This document shows positions 1 through 9,151 of a stretch of DNA of 64,000 bases, piece by piece (within the stretch, counting starts at the first letter, position 1; each line of letters starts with the position of its first letter). A model generated the notes under the pieces. That model worked only from the letters and a program-made list of their open reading frames with translations, ran no database searches and was not told where the DNA came from. The DNA is from CAWBLP01 sp963789495 (lineage in GTDB: Bacteria > Pseudomonadota > Alphaproteobacteria > Acetobacterales > Acetobacteraceae): assembly GCA_963789495.1 (NCBI GenBank), contig CAWBLP010000026.1:3151-67150 (forward strand). Reading direction: 5' to 3'. Made by a program: the position numbers and the translations under genes.

Positions 1-83
1 GGCCCGGTCTCGAAGGCATCGGCCGCGGGCGGGTCGGCGCAGCGGGCGAATTGCACCAGAAACGGAACAACGGATTGCGTCAT
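1..83 (-). CDS. Partial hypothetical protein (N-terminus only)
   Basis: An open frame begins at the ATG at 83 and runs off the left edge of the window after about 27 residues (MTQSVVPFLVQF...). A GGAGG sits five bases before this ATG, which favours it over the adjacent ATG at 86. Too little is visible to name the protein. The frame is credible because of the ribosome-binding site and because nothing else occupies this strand. Confidence 0.45.
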   Translation of the reverse strand, partial: MTQSVVPFLVQFARCADPPAADAFETG

Positions 84-243
84 CATGGCCTCCAGCCTGC
101 CAGGGTCCACGTGCCCTGAGGGCGTGGCGAAATGCTGCGCTGTCCCGGATCGACTCCGCAAGCCGTCAGTGCGGTTCGCGACCATCCGATAGGGCCAATG
201 TGAACGCCTTGTCAGCCGCGTGGCGGGGTACGCCGGGCCCCGC

Positions 244-792
244 TCAATACCAGTGGTGCTGGTGCCAGAAGGCGACCGCCTTATCGGCGTCGCCATAACG
301 CGACCGAATATAGCGAATGCCGCCCTGCGCTTCCTCGACGGCATTGCCAAAGGACGCAGCGCCATGCGGGTTCAGATGCCAGTTCGCCCGCGTCAACTGA
401 TACAGGCCTCGCGCCGAGTGGACCGGATTGCGTGCATCCACCTTGCCGCCGGATTCCTGCGCCATGATGAAGCTGAGCCCGGCACGCCAGGACTCGGGGA
501 CATTTTCGCGCGCCATCGCCTGGGTCAGCGCGGCATTCGCGGCAGCCGGCAAGACACGCGCGGTCGGCGCCGGCGCGGCGAAAACCCGCGGCACATGCTT
601 CACCGGCACCCGCGCCGCTGCCCGGATGACCAGCCGATGTGCCGCCGGCAGCTGCGGCGCCGTCACGTCGTGATGCGCCCGCGCCAGCACCTGCTGGAAA
701 CTGGGTCCGTCATGCCCATGCCGCCGCCGGCGCGCGGATGCACCGGTAGCGGCGGCATTCGATTCGGCCGAAATGCGCGTCACGTCCGCCAC
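244..792 (-). CDS. Lytic transglycosylase, SLT-domain protein
   Basis: 182 residues starting at GTG. The C-terminal ~100 residues form an SLT (lysozyme-like) domain. The catalytic Glu lies in FIMAQESGGK, followed by the typical SARGLYQL block and a final RYG-DADKAVAFWHQHHWY segment. Family members cleave the glycan strand of peptidoglycan between MurNAc and GlcNAc. No signal peptide is obvious; the N-terminus is Arg/His-rich and contains SFQQVLA, a motif common in flagellar-assembly proteins, so a role in opening the wall for a secretion or flagellar structure is possible but only inferred. The start codon is uncertain because the upstream Shine-Dalgarno is weak. Confidence 0.75.
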   Translation of the reverse strand: MADVTRISAESNAAATGASARRRRHGHDGPSFQQVLARAHHDVTAPQLPAAHRLVIRAAARVPVKHVPRVFAAPAPTARVLPAAANAALTQAMARENVPESWRAGLSFIMAQESGGKVDARNPVHSARGLYQLTRANWHLNPHGAASFGNAVEEAQGGIRYIRSRYGDADKAVAFWHQHHWY

Positions 793-1199
793 GCAGATAG
801 CCTACGGAGGACAGATTGCGATCCGGTAAATAGCCGCGTCGGTGTTCGCCACCCACGCGCGCGACATACGCGCCGCCCGGCGTCAGGCAAAATCCTGCTC
901 GGAGCGCGGTCCCACCGGGCGAACTGCGCGAATAGGGTCGATCCGGTCCAGGCCGCACGAAAGCTGCGAGCCCGTCGATGCACCAATCAGCCACGCCCCA
1001 GGGGCGTCATGAAGGGCGCCAGGCGTCCCGGCATCCATCCACCGGCCGGTTCAGCACGCCGCAGGGCACCCGGCGGGGGTGGTGCTCGCGCGTGCAGGTG
1101 CCTCCTGGCATGGCTGTGAACGGCCAAAAGCGCAACCAGCCCTGGTCGGCATCGTTCGCTCCGGCAGGAACATTCGTCTCCCAACGGAGGACAGACATC
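793..1199. other. Intergenic region without a convincing gene
   Basis: This stretch lies between the divergent transglycosylase and lipoprotein genes. Several overlapping open frames exist on both strands, but they are Arg/Pro/Gly-rich in the way expected of non-coding high-GC DNA, and none shows a family motif. A good Shine-Dalgarno (GGAGG near 1186) at the right end belongs to the lipoprotein. I see no repeat or strong hairpin. Confidence 0.4.
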
Positions 1200-1487
1200 A
1201 TGGGCTTACGCATGATCGGCCTGGGCATCGCGCTGACCGTTGCCGGTGGGCTTGCCGGCTGCGCGCCGGGACCGGGCGGATACGCAGGATGGTCGAACTA
1301 CCGCGAGCATCAGGCCAGCGCACATGCCTCCGCTGCCCATCGTGACGCCCAGGACGCACGCTGGCAGGCAGAACGTGGCAATTACTGGGGTGCGCAGCAA
1401 TCCCAGGCAGCGGCCAATGCGGAAGCGGCGCGAGCTCGTCAGGAGCATGAGCACGCTGCGAAGGACCGGTGGCTCAGCCAGTTCTGA
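1200..1487 (+). CDS. Small predicted lipoprotein
   Basis: 95 residues. The start at ATG 1200 follows GGAGG by about nine bases. Residues 1-22 are a lipoprotein signal with the lipobox LAGC, so the mature protein would start at Cys and be anchored to a membrane. The mature part is short, Ala/His/Gln-rich and predicted helical (repeated AxAxHxxA spacing), with no enzyme motif. I do not recognise the family. Upstream in-frame extension to 978 is possible but would bury the signal peptide. Confidence 0.65.
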   Translation: MGLRMIGLGIALTVAGGLAGCAPGPGGYAGWSNYREHQASAHASAAHRDAQDARWQAERGNYWGAQQSQAAANAEAARARQEHEHAAKDRWLSQF

Positions 1488-1545
1488 TAACCCGGCGCGC
1501 CGGCTTTGCCAGACCGCTTGGCCGTCCACCGCCCCGGTAACGTCG

Positions 1546-1622
1546 TGGTGCGCCCGGCAGGACTCGAACCTGCAACCAAGCGGTTATGAGCCGCCCGCTC
1601 TAACCAATTGAGCTACAGGCGC
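1546..1622 (-). tRNA. tRNA with CAT anticodon, probably tRNA-Ile2 (ileX type)
   Basis: A full cloverleaf can be folded on the minus strand: acceptor GCGCCTG/CGGGCGC, D-arm GCTC/GAGC, anticodon stem GGCGG/CCGCT (4 pairs plus a G.T) around loop CTCATAA, T-arm GCAGG/CCTGC, discriminator A and an encoded CCA (1546-1548). The CAT anticodon can be elongator Met or Ile2. The anticodon stem and variable loop (CCGCTTGGTTGC) resemble the lysidine-modified tRNA-Ile2 of ileX type more than elongator Met, so Ile2 is my first choice. tRNAscan-SE plus a TilS-identity check would decide. Confidence 0.88.
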
Positions 1623-2123
1623 AACCAGTCGCAATGATCTGCCCGACCGCAGCGTTGCGTGCAAGCCGAACGCATCCCCGCCGTGCTGCCCCGAACTGGC
1701 ACACCCACCCGCTGCCTGGCGAGGCGATCTTGTTCCCCTGTGGCAAGCCGGCCATCGGACCAACACGGCGCAGTCCCGCCCTGCGGCTCTACCATCGACG
1801 CCAGGTCGCTAATCGATGCGTGAACGCCCGCCTGCACCGGTCGGTCTCGAATCGTCGCCATGTGACCGCTGGGCCAGTTTACTGCAGATCAGATGACTGC
1901 AGGGATGGGATGACGTCGACCGAACAACATCGACATTCCGAGCCCGCACCATCCGGTGTGGCATTTCGGCGACAGCAGCCGACGCCTCCCGCGGCAAACG
2001 TCGATGATTTGCCACATGTTCACCTATCTGGCATATCGCCGGCCAACTCCTTCGGCCGTCCGCGTTGCGCCCACCAGGCCGCGGCGCGTGTGGCCCTGGC
2101 CGCAACAAGGATAGAGCCAAGAA
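1623..2123. other. Intergenic region upstream of hppA
   Basis: About 500 bases between the tRNA gene and hppA. No frame here has family signatures; the long minus-strand frame that covers it is a shadow of hppA. The region must hold the hppA promoter and possibly a 5' leader, but no clear -35/-10 pair or riboswitch-like fold stands out. An AGGA about 14 bases before ATG 2124 is the likely ribosome-binding site. Confidence 0.35.
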
Positions 2124-4232
2124 ATGTCCCTGGCCCATATCGTGATCATCGCCTGTGGTTTGGTGGCGCTGATCTATGGTTTCATTACCGCCAAACAAGT
2201 GCTGGCAGCCGATGCCGGCACCGCCCGGATGCAGGAGATCTCCGCCGCCGTCCAGGAAGGCGCCCGTGCCTACCTGAACCGGCAATACACCACCATCGCC
2301 ATCGTCGGCGTGGTGATACTGATCATCCTGGGCCTGATCCTGGGCATCCACACCGCCATCGGCTTCGCCATCGGCGCGATCCTGTCGGCCGCGGCAGGTT
2401 TCGCCGGCATGAACGTCTCGGTGCGGGCCAATGTGCGCACCGCCCAGGCGTCCAAGCAGGGCCTCGCCGCCGGCCTCGACATCGCCTTCAAGTCGGGCGC
2501 CATCACCGGCATGCTGGTGGTTGGGCTCGGCCTGCTGGGTGTGTCGATCTACTACTTCATCCTGCGCGGCAGCTACGGCGCCGCCATCACCGACGACCAG
2601 TTGCGCAAGGTGCTGGAGGCGATGGTCGCCCTCGGCTTCGGCGGCTCGCTGATCTCCATCTTCGCCCGTCTCGGCGGCGGCATCTTCACCAAAGGTGCCG
2701 ACGTGGGCGCCGATCTGGTGGGCAAGGTTGAGGCCGGCATCCCCGAGGATGACCCCCGCAACCCCGCCGTGATCGCCGACAACGTGGGCGACAATGTCGG
2801 CGACTGCGCCGGCATGGCGGCCGACCTGTTCGAGACCTACGCCGTCACCATCGTCGCCACCATGCTGCTGGCCGGCATCTACTTCACCGGCGGCGCCCGC
2901 GACGCCCTGCTGCTGCTGCCGCTCGGCATCGGTGCCATCTGCATCCTCACTTCCGTCGTCGGCACCTATTTCGTCAAACTCGGCCCGGACAACGGGATCA
3001 TGAAGGCGCTGTACAAGGGCCTGCTGGTCACCGGGGCGCTGTCCGTCGTGGGTATCGCGCTCATCATAGGCTGGTTCGTGGGCTTCGGCACGCCGATGGC
3101 ACTCAACGGCGGCGGCAGCGTGAACGGGTTCGACTTGTTCGTCTGTGCCCTGGTCGGCCTGGCGGTGACCGGCGCGATCGTCTGGATCACCGAATACTAC
3201 ACCGCCACCGAATACCGCCCGGTGCGCTCCATCGCGCAGAGTTCCACCACCGGCCACGGCACCAACGTGATCCAGGGCCTGGCGGTGTCGATGGAATCCA
3301 CCGCCCTGCCGGTGATCGTCATCTGCGTCGGCATCATCGTCGCTTCCATGGTGGCGGGCCTGTTCGGCATCGCGGTGGCGGCGACCACCATGCTGTCGCT
3401 CGCCGGCATGATCGTGGCACTGGACGCCTATGGCCCGGTCACCGACAACGCCGGCGGCATCGCCGAGATGGCCGACCTGCCGGCCGACGTGCGCAAGACC
3501 ACCGACGCGCTGGACGCGGTGGGCAACACCACCAAGGCCGTGACCAAGGGTTACGCGATCGGCTCCGCCGGCCTCGCGTCGCTGGTGCTGTTCGCCGCCT
3601 ACACCCAGGACCTGGCGCATTACTTCCCGACCCTGAAGGTCGATTTCGCCCTGCAGAACCCGTACGTGGTGGTCGGTCTGTTCGTCGGCGGCCTGCTGCC
3701 CTACCTGTTCGGGGCGATGGGCATGACGGCAGTCGGCCGCGCCGCCGGGTCCGTGGTGGTGGAGGTCCGCCGGCAGTTCCGCGAGATCCCCGGCATCATG
3801 GAAGGTACCGCCAAGCCGGAATACGGCCGCGCGGTGGACATGCTGACCAAGGCGGCGATCAAGGAGATGCTGCTGCCGTCGCTGCTGCCGATCGGCGCGC
3901 CGATCGTGCTGTGGATCGTCATCGACGTCATCGCGGGCCGCGCAGCTGCCTTCGCCTCACTGGGCGCTATGCTGCTGGGCACCATCGTCACCGGGCTGTT
4001 CGTGGCGATCTCCATGACCTCGGGCGGCGGCGCCTGGGACAACGCGAAGAAATACATCGAGGAAGGCAATCATGGCGGCAAAGGCTCCGACGCGCACAAG
4101 GCAGCGGTGACCGGCGATACTGTGGGCGATCCCTATAAGGACACCGCCGGACCGGCAGTGAACCCGATGATCAAGATCACCAACATCGTGGCGCTGCTGC
4201 TGCTGGCGATCCTGGCGGGCTGGCTGCACTAA
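2124..4232 (+). CDS. hppA: K+-independent membrane proton-translocating pyrophosphatase
   Basis: 702 residues, the usual length for H+-PPase, with about 15-16 hydrophobic segments. It hydrolyses pyrophosphate to two phosphates and pumps protons across the inner membrane. The substrate/Mg site is plain: DVGADLVGKVEAGIPEDDPRNPA and then DNVGDNVGDCAGMAADLFE. The C-terminal acidic block (DTVGDPYKDTAGPAVNP) is also intact. Near residue 470 the sequence reads GNTTKAVT. Lys after TT plus Thr three positions later is the signature of the K+-independent subfamily; K+-dependent enzymes have Ala there. The gene stands alone and is followed by a strong hairpin. Confidence 0.97.
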   Translation: MSLAHIVIIACGLVALIYGFITAKQVLAADAGTARMQEISAAVQEGARAYLNRQYTTIAIVGVVILIILGLILGIHTAIGFAIGAILSAAAGFAGMNVSVRANVRTAQASKQGLAAGLDIAFKSGAITGMLVVGLGLLGVSIYYFILRGSYGAAITDDQLRKVLEAMVALGFGGSLISIFARLGGGIFTKGADVGADLVGKVEAGIPEDDPRNPAVIADNVGDNVGDCAGMAADLFETYAVTIVATMLLAGIYFTGGARDALLLLPLGIGAICILTSVVGTYFVKLGPDNGIMKALYKGLLVTGALSVVGIALIIGWFVGFGTPMALNGGGSVNGFDLFVCALVGLAVTGAIVWITEYYTATEYRPVRSIAQSSTTGHGTNVIQGLAVSMESTALPVIVICVGIIVASMVAGLFGIAVAATTMLSLAGMIVALDAYGPVTDNAGGIAEMADLPADVRKTTDALDAVGNTTKAVTKGYAIGSAGLASLVLFAAYTQDLAHYFPTLKVDFALQNPYVVVGLFVGGLLPYLFGAMGMTAVGRAAGSVVVEVRRQFREIPGIMEGTAKPEYGRAVDMLTKAAIKEMLLPSLLPIGAPIVLWIVIDVIAGRAAAFASLGAMLLGTIVTGLFVAISMTSGGGAWDNAKKYIEEGNHGGKGSDAHKAAVTGDTVGDPYKDTAGPAVNPMIKITNIVALLLLAILAGWLH

Positions 4233-4258
4233 GCGGTCCCTGAGTTCCGGCCTGACGG

Positions 4259-4286
4259 GCGGCCCCGGACTTCGGTCCGGGGCCGC
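4259..4286 (+). terminator. Hairpin after hppA
   Basis: A perfect 12-bp GC-rich stem with a TTCG tetraloop (GCGGCCCCGGAC / GTCCGGGGCCGC) starts 26 bases after the hppA stop. The following tract (TGTCATTTGG) has only a short T run, so it may be a weak intrinsic terminator or an mRNA 3'-end stabiliser. The same fold serves the convergent gene on the minus strand. Confidence 0.7.
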
Positions 4287-4451
4287 TGTCATTTGGGGCA
4301 GCGCCACCGGGAGTTGCCGCAGATGCCATAGGCCGAGCGGGCCCCTGGCACGGGCGGTGCCAGCCGATCGACATCGCCGCTATGTCAGTCAGTGGCGGGG
4401 GCGTGCTCAGCCAAGGCGCCGCACCGGCCCAGGTCCCGGGGGCCGCCCGCT

Positions 4452-4778
4452 TCAGGCCTTGGCGCGGGTACGCTGCTTCACCTGGCGCACGGCCGCGAGT
4501 TGGCCTTCCAGCATCGTCAGCGCATCCCGCTCCGCCTGATTCAATCCCTCCAGCTTCACATGCTTCAGCAGCACCTCCAGCGCATCGCCGATCCGTCCGA
4601 GTTGCTTGCCATAGCTGCCGACTTCATCCAGCACCGCCTGCTCCACCTCGGGATGCGCGGTCTGGCCCAGATCGATATTGATCAGGCCGAATTGCGCGCC
4701 CTGCTGGTAGAAGCTCCATGGATTGATAGCCTGCCAGAGCTGCTGCGGGGCCAGTGAAAGCTGAAAGGAATTCGCCAT
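4452..4778 (-). CDS. Conserved hypothetical protein, 108 aa, phasin-like helical
   Basis: The start is clear: AGGAGG five bases before ATG. The protein begins MANSFQLSLAPQQLWQAIN and is predicted almost all helical, with a basic tail (RQVKQRTRAKA). Length, the aromatic/Pro N-terminus and the amphipathic helix content recall small phasin-like granule-associated proteins, but there is no decisive motif, so this is only a suggestion. It lies just downstream of the phosphoesterase gene on the same strand and converges on hppA. Confidence 0.6.
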   Translation of the reverse strand: MANSFQLSLAPQQLWQAINPWSFYQQGAQFGLINIDLGQTAHPEVEQAVLDEVGSYGKQLGRIGDALEVLLKHVKLEGLNQAERDALTMLEGQLAAVRQVKQRTRAKA

Positions 4779-4859
4779 GGTCGCCTCCTGCTGGCGACGA
4801 CGCTACAGGCGCCATGTTGCCGTTGGACAGAGAATTCCACCAGACCGGAACAGGCGCGG

Positions 4860-6215
4860 TCAGACCGGCCGGGTCGGGTGGCCGCGTTCGGCCATGAACG
4901 CCGCGGCGCGGTCGGTGGCCAACTTGCCCTGTGCCATCGACCCGCCCATCGCCTCATGCGCCCGCCCCATCAGCTGCGCCTTCACCGCCGTATCCCTGAT
5001 CTGACTTTCCAGGTACTGGCTGAATGCATACAGCGCCCGCTTCTGGCCGGTTACCTCCGCCAGCGGCCGCGCCGCCTGCAGGCCCTGCTGCACCGGCGCA
5101 CGCGATATGGCGCGCCGCGGTTCGCTGCGCCAGGTCAGCGCATCCAGCGGAGAGTTCGCCTGCTTCGCCCGGGCACCGGGCGGCGTCACACCCGGCCACA
5201 TCTGCCCGGCCATTCGCAGCAGGCTGGTATGGTCGAACACAGTCGATGTGTAGCCAGGATCGAGCCAGGGCGATACCAGGACCGCCGGCACGCGTACGCC
5301 GAACTGATCGAAAGCATAGTCAGCGGTATGGCTGTCGGGCGCGATGGCGGGTGGCGGCACAATATGATCGTAGAAGCCGCCATGCTCATCGTACAGCACC
5401 ACCAGCAGCGTGCGTTCGAACACCGCCTGGTTGGCATGAAGCGTATTGTACACCTGCGCGATCAGTCGGTCGCCGCGCAGGACATCGTGCGGCGGATGCT
5501 GGTCATTCTCATCGGCGCCAAAATAGGTCGGCTCGATGAACACGTAGGGCGGCAGGTCGCCGTTCCGCACATCCACCGCCCATTGGTCGAAGTCGCGGTA
5601 ATGATCGAGCTTGCTCCACTGATGCAGCAGCAACAGCGATTGCGGAAAGTCGCCGTGGTAGATGCGCCAATCGACGCCGGCGCGATCGAGCTCGTCATAC
5701 AATGTCGTCTGGTCGTATTTATGCAAACCCGGATTGAACACGCCTTCCGGCATATCGACATGCCCAAGCGAAGTGCCGCTATGCGCGAACAGGCGATTTG
5801 GCCAGGTCGGCCCGGGCACCGAGGAAAACCAGTGGTCGCAGACCACGAAGTTGTATCCCAGGAAGTGCAGGGCCGGCAGGAACCCATATGGATACCAACC
5901 CATCACCTCCTGCCGCTCGTCCGGCGTCGCATTCGGATATTTATGCGCGAAGTCGATGACGAAGCCCTGATTGCCGCCGGCCATCTGGTGCTGCACGTTT
6001 TCCAGCTCATGGCCCGGATCGAGCTCGATGTTGCGCGCGCGCGTTTCCGCCTGCGGCACCGGGCTGGCCTGTGGCGTCGCATCGGGATTGCTGGCGGGAT
6101 GTTGCGGATCGACGCCTTCGAGGCCGTGGCGCGTCGGCTGCAGCCAGCCGAACATGCGGTCGAAGGAGTGGTTCTCCATCATCAGGACGACGATGTGGCT
6201 GATCGGTGCCGGCAT
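4860..6215 (-). CDS. Phospholipase C / acid phosphatase family phosphoesterase
   Basis: 451 residues; GGAGGG precedes ATG 6215. It belongs to the PLC/AcpA phosphoesterase family (alkaline-phosphatase fold). The metal-binding N-terminal strand HIVVLMMENHSFDRMFG (Glu-Asn) is present. So are the nucleophile region SSVPGPTWPNRLFAHSGTS and the Asp/His pair in YDEHGGFYDHIVPPP. Family members hydrolyse phosphodiester or phosphomonoester bonds, typically in phospholipid head groups. Unlike the secreted Pseudomonas enzymes, this protein has no Tat or Sec signal: its first residues already form the catalytic core strand. A close paralogue lies at 10789-12192. Confidence 0.9.
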   Translation of the reverse strand: MPAPISHIVVLMMENHSFDRMFGWLQPTRHGLEGVDPQHPASNPDATPQASPVPQAETRARNIELDPGHELENVQHQMAGGNQGFVIDFAHKYPNATPDERQEVMGWYPYGFLPALHFLGYNFVVCDHWFSSVPGPTWPNRLFAHSGTSLGHVDMPEGVFNPGLHKYDQTTLYDELDRAGVDWRIYHGDFPQSLLLLHQWSKLDHYRDFDQWAVDVRNGDLPPYVFIEPTYFGADENDQHPPHDVLRGDRLIAQVYNTLHANQAVFERTLLVVLYDEHGGFYDHIVPPPAIAPDSHTADYAFDQFGVRVPAVLVSPWLDPGYTSTVFDHTSLLRMAGQMWPGVTPPGARAKQANSPLDALTWRSEPRRAISRAPVQQGLQAARPLAEVTGQKRALYAFSQYLESQIRDTAVKAQLMGRAHEAMGGSMAQGKLATDRAAAFMAERGHPTRPV

Positions 6216-6269
6216 GGCGCACCCTCCGGAAGCACGAGCCGGCAGGATCGCATCAGGCGATGGGGTGGG

Positions 6270-7478
6270 CTACTCCGCGGCGGCCGGTATCGGCGTCGTT
6301 GCACGCGCAGTTGACCGCGCAGTGCCCACGCACAGCAGACTCAGTAGCAGCAGCACGGCGACCAGGACCAGAACCAGCTCCGGATGGCCGCGGTCGATCA
6401 GGAAGCCGAACGGCACCGGCGTTACGGCGGTGCCCAGCGGCAGGCCGGCGCTGACGAAGCCGAACACCTTGCCGATCTGACCGGGCGGCGCCGCATCCTT
6501 CAGCATCACATCGCGCGGGGTGCGACTGGCGCCGAGCATCAGGCCGGAGACGAATACCGTCCCCACCACCGCCAGGCCGGGCAGCGTCAGCAGATCGACG
6601 CCGACAATGAGGATCGCTGACGCAATGGTCGTGACCACGGCAAAAGGCAGAACGTGACGCTTGCAGGCATCGGCGAACCACCCGCCGACCAGCACGCCGA
6701 GTGTGGAACCCAGCATGTAACCCGTGAGTGCGGAGGACGCGACCGCCAGCTCCAGACCCCTCACCGTATGCAGCACCGTGATCAGCCAGGCCTGCACGCC
6801 GGCCCCGGCCATCGCGCCCAGCATGTAGAAGCCGAAGAACAGCAACATGGTCCGAGTCAACAACAACTGTCGTCCGGTGGGCGCGTTGGCATGTTTTGCC
6901 TCCACCCGCACCTGGTCCTTCAGGATGCCGCTCTGCAGCAGGATGGACAGCACCACCGGCAGGCCGAGCAGCCCAACGAGAATGAGCGAAGACCGCCAGC
7001 CGATCGCGACCATCAGCAGGGCCATTACCGGCGGCCCGGCAGAAAATCCGAGATTGCCGCTGAACGTGTGCAGCGCGAAGCTGCGGCCCATGCGGTCCCG
7101 GTCCACCGAGCCGCTGATGATCGCGTAGTCGGCCGGATGGATCACTGAATTCCCGACGCCGGACAGCACGGCGAGACAAAGGATCTGCCAGAAGCTGGTG
7201 GCCAGCCCCATGGCGGTCATCGACAGTGACATCAGCAGCGCGCCACCGATCAGGTAGGCACGCGCGCCATGACGGTCCACCAGGAACCCCACCGGCGTCT
7301 GCAGGATTGCGGTGGTGCCCGACATCAGCGCAACGGTCAGGCCGAGTTCGGCGAAGGACACGTTGAACGCGCTCTGCCAGGCGATGAACAGCGGCGGCAG
7401 GCACAGGACGTAGAAATGGGAGAGAAAATGGCCGTTGCCGATCAGCAGGTTGACGCGGGTCGTGTGGTTCAGCGCCAT
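6270..7478 (-). CDS. MFS transporter
   Basis: 402 residues with about 12 hydrophobic segments. The MFS cytoplasmic loop motif between helices 2 and 3 is recognisable (GFLVDRHGARAYL), and a related motif occurs in the second half (GGWFADACKRH). The N-terminal NLLIGNGHFLSHFYVLCLPPLF resembles the fosmidomycin-resistance-like branch, which exports small hydrophilic compounds; the substrate cannot be read from sequence. It lies upstream of the phosphoesterase on the same strand, separated by 54 bases, so co-transcription is possible. Confidence 0.88.
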   Translation of the reverse strand: MALNHTTRVNLLIGNGHFLSHFYVLCLPPLFIAWQSAFNVSFAELGLTVALMSGTTAILQTPVGFLVDRHGARAYLIGGALLMSLSMTAMGLATSFWQILCLAVLSGVGNSVIHPADYAIISGSVDRDRMGRSFALHTFSGNLGFSAGPPVMALLMVAIGWRSSLILVGLLGLPVVLSILLQSGILKDQVRVEAKHANAPTGRQLLLTRTMLLFFGFYMLGAMAGAGVQAWLITVLHTVRGLELAVASSALTGYMLGSTLGVLVGGWFADACKRHVLPFAVVTTIASAILIVGVDLLTLPGLAVVGTVFVSGLMLGASRTPRDVMLKDAAPPGQIGKVFGFVSAGLPLGTAVTPVPFGFLIDRGHPELVLVLVAVLLLLSLLCVGTARSTARATTPIPAAAE

Positions 7479-7557
7479 CGGTCGGCCGTCCTTGGCTGTT
7501 TAACCAAACATGACCGCTGCATTGCAGCAGGTCAATAAATCGCACCTGCGGCCAGTG

Positions 7558-8166
7558 TCAGCGGCGCCGGAGCTTATGCCAGACAAACCAGCTAACGACC
7601 GCGAACACGAAGATCACCACAACGATGTCGAACCGATGCAACACGGCGCGCAAGCGCGGGTCGGTGTTCCAGTGCTGGCCGAGCGCCCGCCCGATATAGG
7701 CAAGCACGTAGCACCAGATGAGCGAGCCGACGAAGGTGTAGAGCTGGAAGGGCAGTTGCCGCATCCAAGCCATGCCCGCGGGCAGGGCAATGAAGGTCCG
7801 CACCACCGGCAGCAGTCGTGCGATCAGCACTGCCGGTGTGCCGAAACGCGCGAAGAAGCGTTCGGCGCGGCTCAGATCCTCGCGGTCCAGAAGGACCCAG
7901 CGGCCCCATCGTTCCACGAAATGGCGGCCACCAGAGGAGCCGACCCAGTAGGCGACGGTTGAGCCGATATTGCAGCCGAGGGCGCCTGCCATGGCCACGC
8001 CCCAGAGACTGAAGCGGCCGGTGGAAGCTAGGTAGCCGGCGAACGGCATAATGATCTCGGAGGGCAGCGGGATGCATGCCGACTCCACCGCCATCAGCGC
8101 GGCGATGCCCGCATAGCCTCCGGCTGCGATGGTCGCGGTGATCCAAGTCGCCACAATTGTGATCAA
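7558..8166 (-). CDS. DedA family membrane protein
   Basis: 202 residues from TTG at 8166, chosen because AAGGAG lies eight bases upstream and this gives the usual DedA length; a frame extending to 8493 is open but adds unrelated sequence. The family's hallmarks are present: the re-entrant loop with ESACIPLPSEIIMPFAG and, later, FFARFGTPAVLIARLLPVVRTFIALPAG with its conserved Arg/Pro residues. DedA proteins are inner-membrane proteins needed for membrane homeostasis, and several are proposed undecaprenyl-phosphate or phospholipid flippases. Confidence 0.88.
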   Translation of the reverse strand: MITIVATWITATIAAGGYAGIAALMAVESACIPLPSEIIMPFAGYLASTGRFSLWGVAMAGALGCNIGSTVAYWVGSSGGRHFVERWGRWVLLDREDLSRAERFFARFGTPAVLIARLLPVVRTFIALPAGMAWMRQLPFQLYTFVGSLIWCYVLAYIGRALGQHWNTDPRLRAVLHRFDIVVVIFVFAVVSWFVWHKLRRR

Positions 8167-8330
8167 AGCTTCGCGCTCCTTCACCCAGGACAGCGCGCAG
8201 CTTGTGGGTTGATCCAGCGCATCCGTCCAGCAGGCGGCGACAGGTTGTCCCGCAATGGGCCCGCACCAACGTGGATGAAGCGGCACCTGGCGCCGGACAG
8301 CTTCGCCGGAAACGTCCGTATCAAAATGGT

Positions 8331-8790
8331 TTAGGCATAGGCCCGGGGTCCTCTCCAGGAATCGAGAAGCTGGCCGCCACCGCTGATCACCAGAATGTCG
8401 AGCGGTTGCATGAGGCGAGGCGCTCGCGCCAGGAAGCCGATTTCCCTGACCACATCGAGGCATATCCTTGGCGTGCTGCGGAGGACATGCCACAGCCGGT
8501 TGGCGCCCGAGTCTGGCTCGCCTGCCGCGGTGGCACCATCACTCGAGTCTGCGCTCCATGACGGATTAGCCCAAATGTCGGCGTATCGGCTATGATGGAA
8601 TTGCGTGTCTTGTTTGCGTATCGGCCGGTTCATCGACAGGCCAAAGATGGCGGCATCGGGCCATCGACACTTGATTCCGTCGATCACCGCGATCCGAGTC
8701 GTATCGTCTCCAACGTTACCGCCGCCGATATAGTCCAGCAGACCGACGGAGTGACCTCGGCCGCGCGCGGGTGTTCGCGGGGTGGCACCC
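8331..8790 (-). pseudogene. Polysaccharide pyruvyl transferase, N-terminal remnant
   Basis: The frame reads GLLDYIGGGNVGDDT, then IKCRWPDAAIFGLSMN, a degenerate middle, then MQPLDILVISGGGQLLDSW before stopping at 8331. GNVGDD and ISGGGQLLDSW match the nucleotide/donor-binding start of the polysaccharide pyruvyl transferase family, which adds pyruvate ketals to exported glycans. The family is about 350-400 residues long and everything after SGGGQLLDSW is missing, so the gene is dead. The original start is not identifiable. Confidence 0.6.
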
Positions 8791-8863
8791 TGTGTGTGCG
8801 TCTGCGGCTCGCCATGCGATTGCTCGGTGCGGACTGAGCGGTGCTTGTGTCACATGGCGTCGC

Positions 8864-9149
8864 CTACAGCACAAGCTTCCGGGCATAGAAGGCCTCGGCG
8901 TAGCCGCTCGCGGCATTGCACTGCATGCCACGCAGTCGCATCAATGCCATGAATGTTTCACTGCGGAACCAGCGCTTGGTGCATTGCGACCGGAAGACAC
9001 GGCTGAGCAACTGGACCTTGGTCTCGCAGATCTCGGCGGGCAGCGGCACGAACACACTCGGCCGCCCCATGTCCCCGTCATATTTTGGAATTTCGTATTC
9101 CAGGATGAGGTGATCCCGGAAGGTGTTCCAGGTGAATTCAGCCACCAAT
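8864..9149 (-). pseudogene. PIG-L family deacetylase, C-terminal fragment cut by IS630
   Basis: About 94 residues remain: TWNTFRDHLILEYEIPKYDG...KVQLLSRVFRSQCTKRWF...ALMRLRGMQCNAASGYAEAFYARKLVL. This matches the C-terminal half of PIG-L/LmbE-type N-acetylglucosamine deacetylases found in exopolysaccharide clusters (the EYEIPKYDGD segment and final YAEAF-xRKL). The N-terminal metal site is absent; the reading frame enters directly from the left end of the IS630 element, which therefore truncated it. Confidence 0.6.
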
Positions 9150-9151
9150 TA

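Noticed and set aside
1546..1622. Elongator tRNA-Met
   Set aside because: Anticodon stem and variable loop fit ileX-type tRNA-Ile(CAT) better; kept as an open alternative.
1809..3620. 603-residue minus-strand frame opposite hppA
   Set aside because: It is a shadow of hppA: Gly/His/Arg-rich, no motif, no ribosome-binding site, while the plus strand encodes a perfect H+-PPase.
7558..8493. 311-residue DedA start at 8493
   Set aside because: The extra 109 residues are low-complexity and lack family similarity; TTG 8166 has AAGGAG and gives the standard length.
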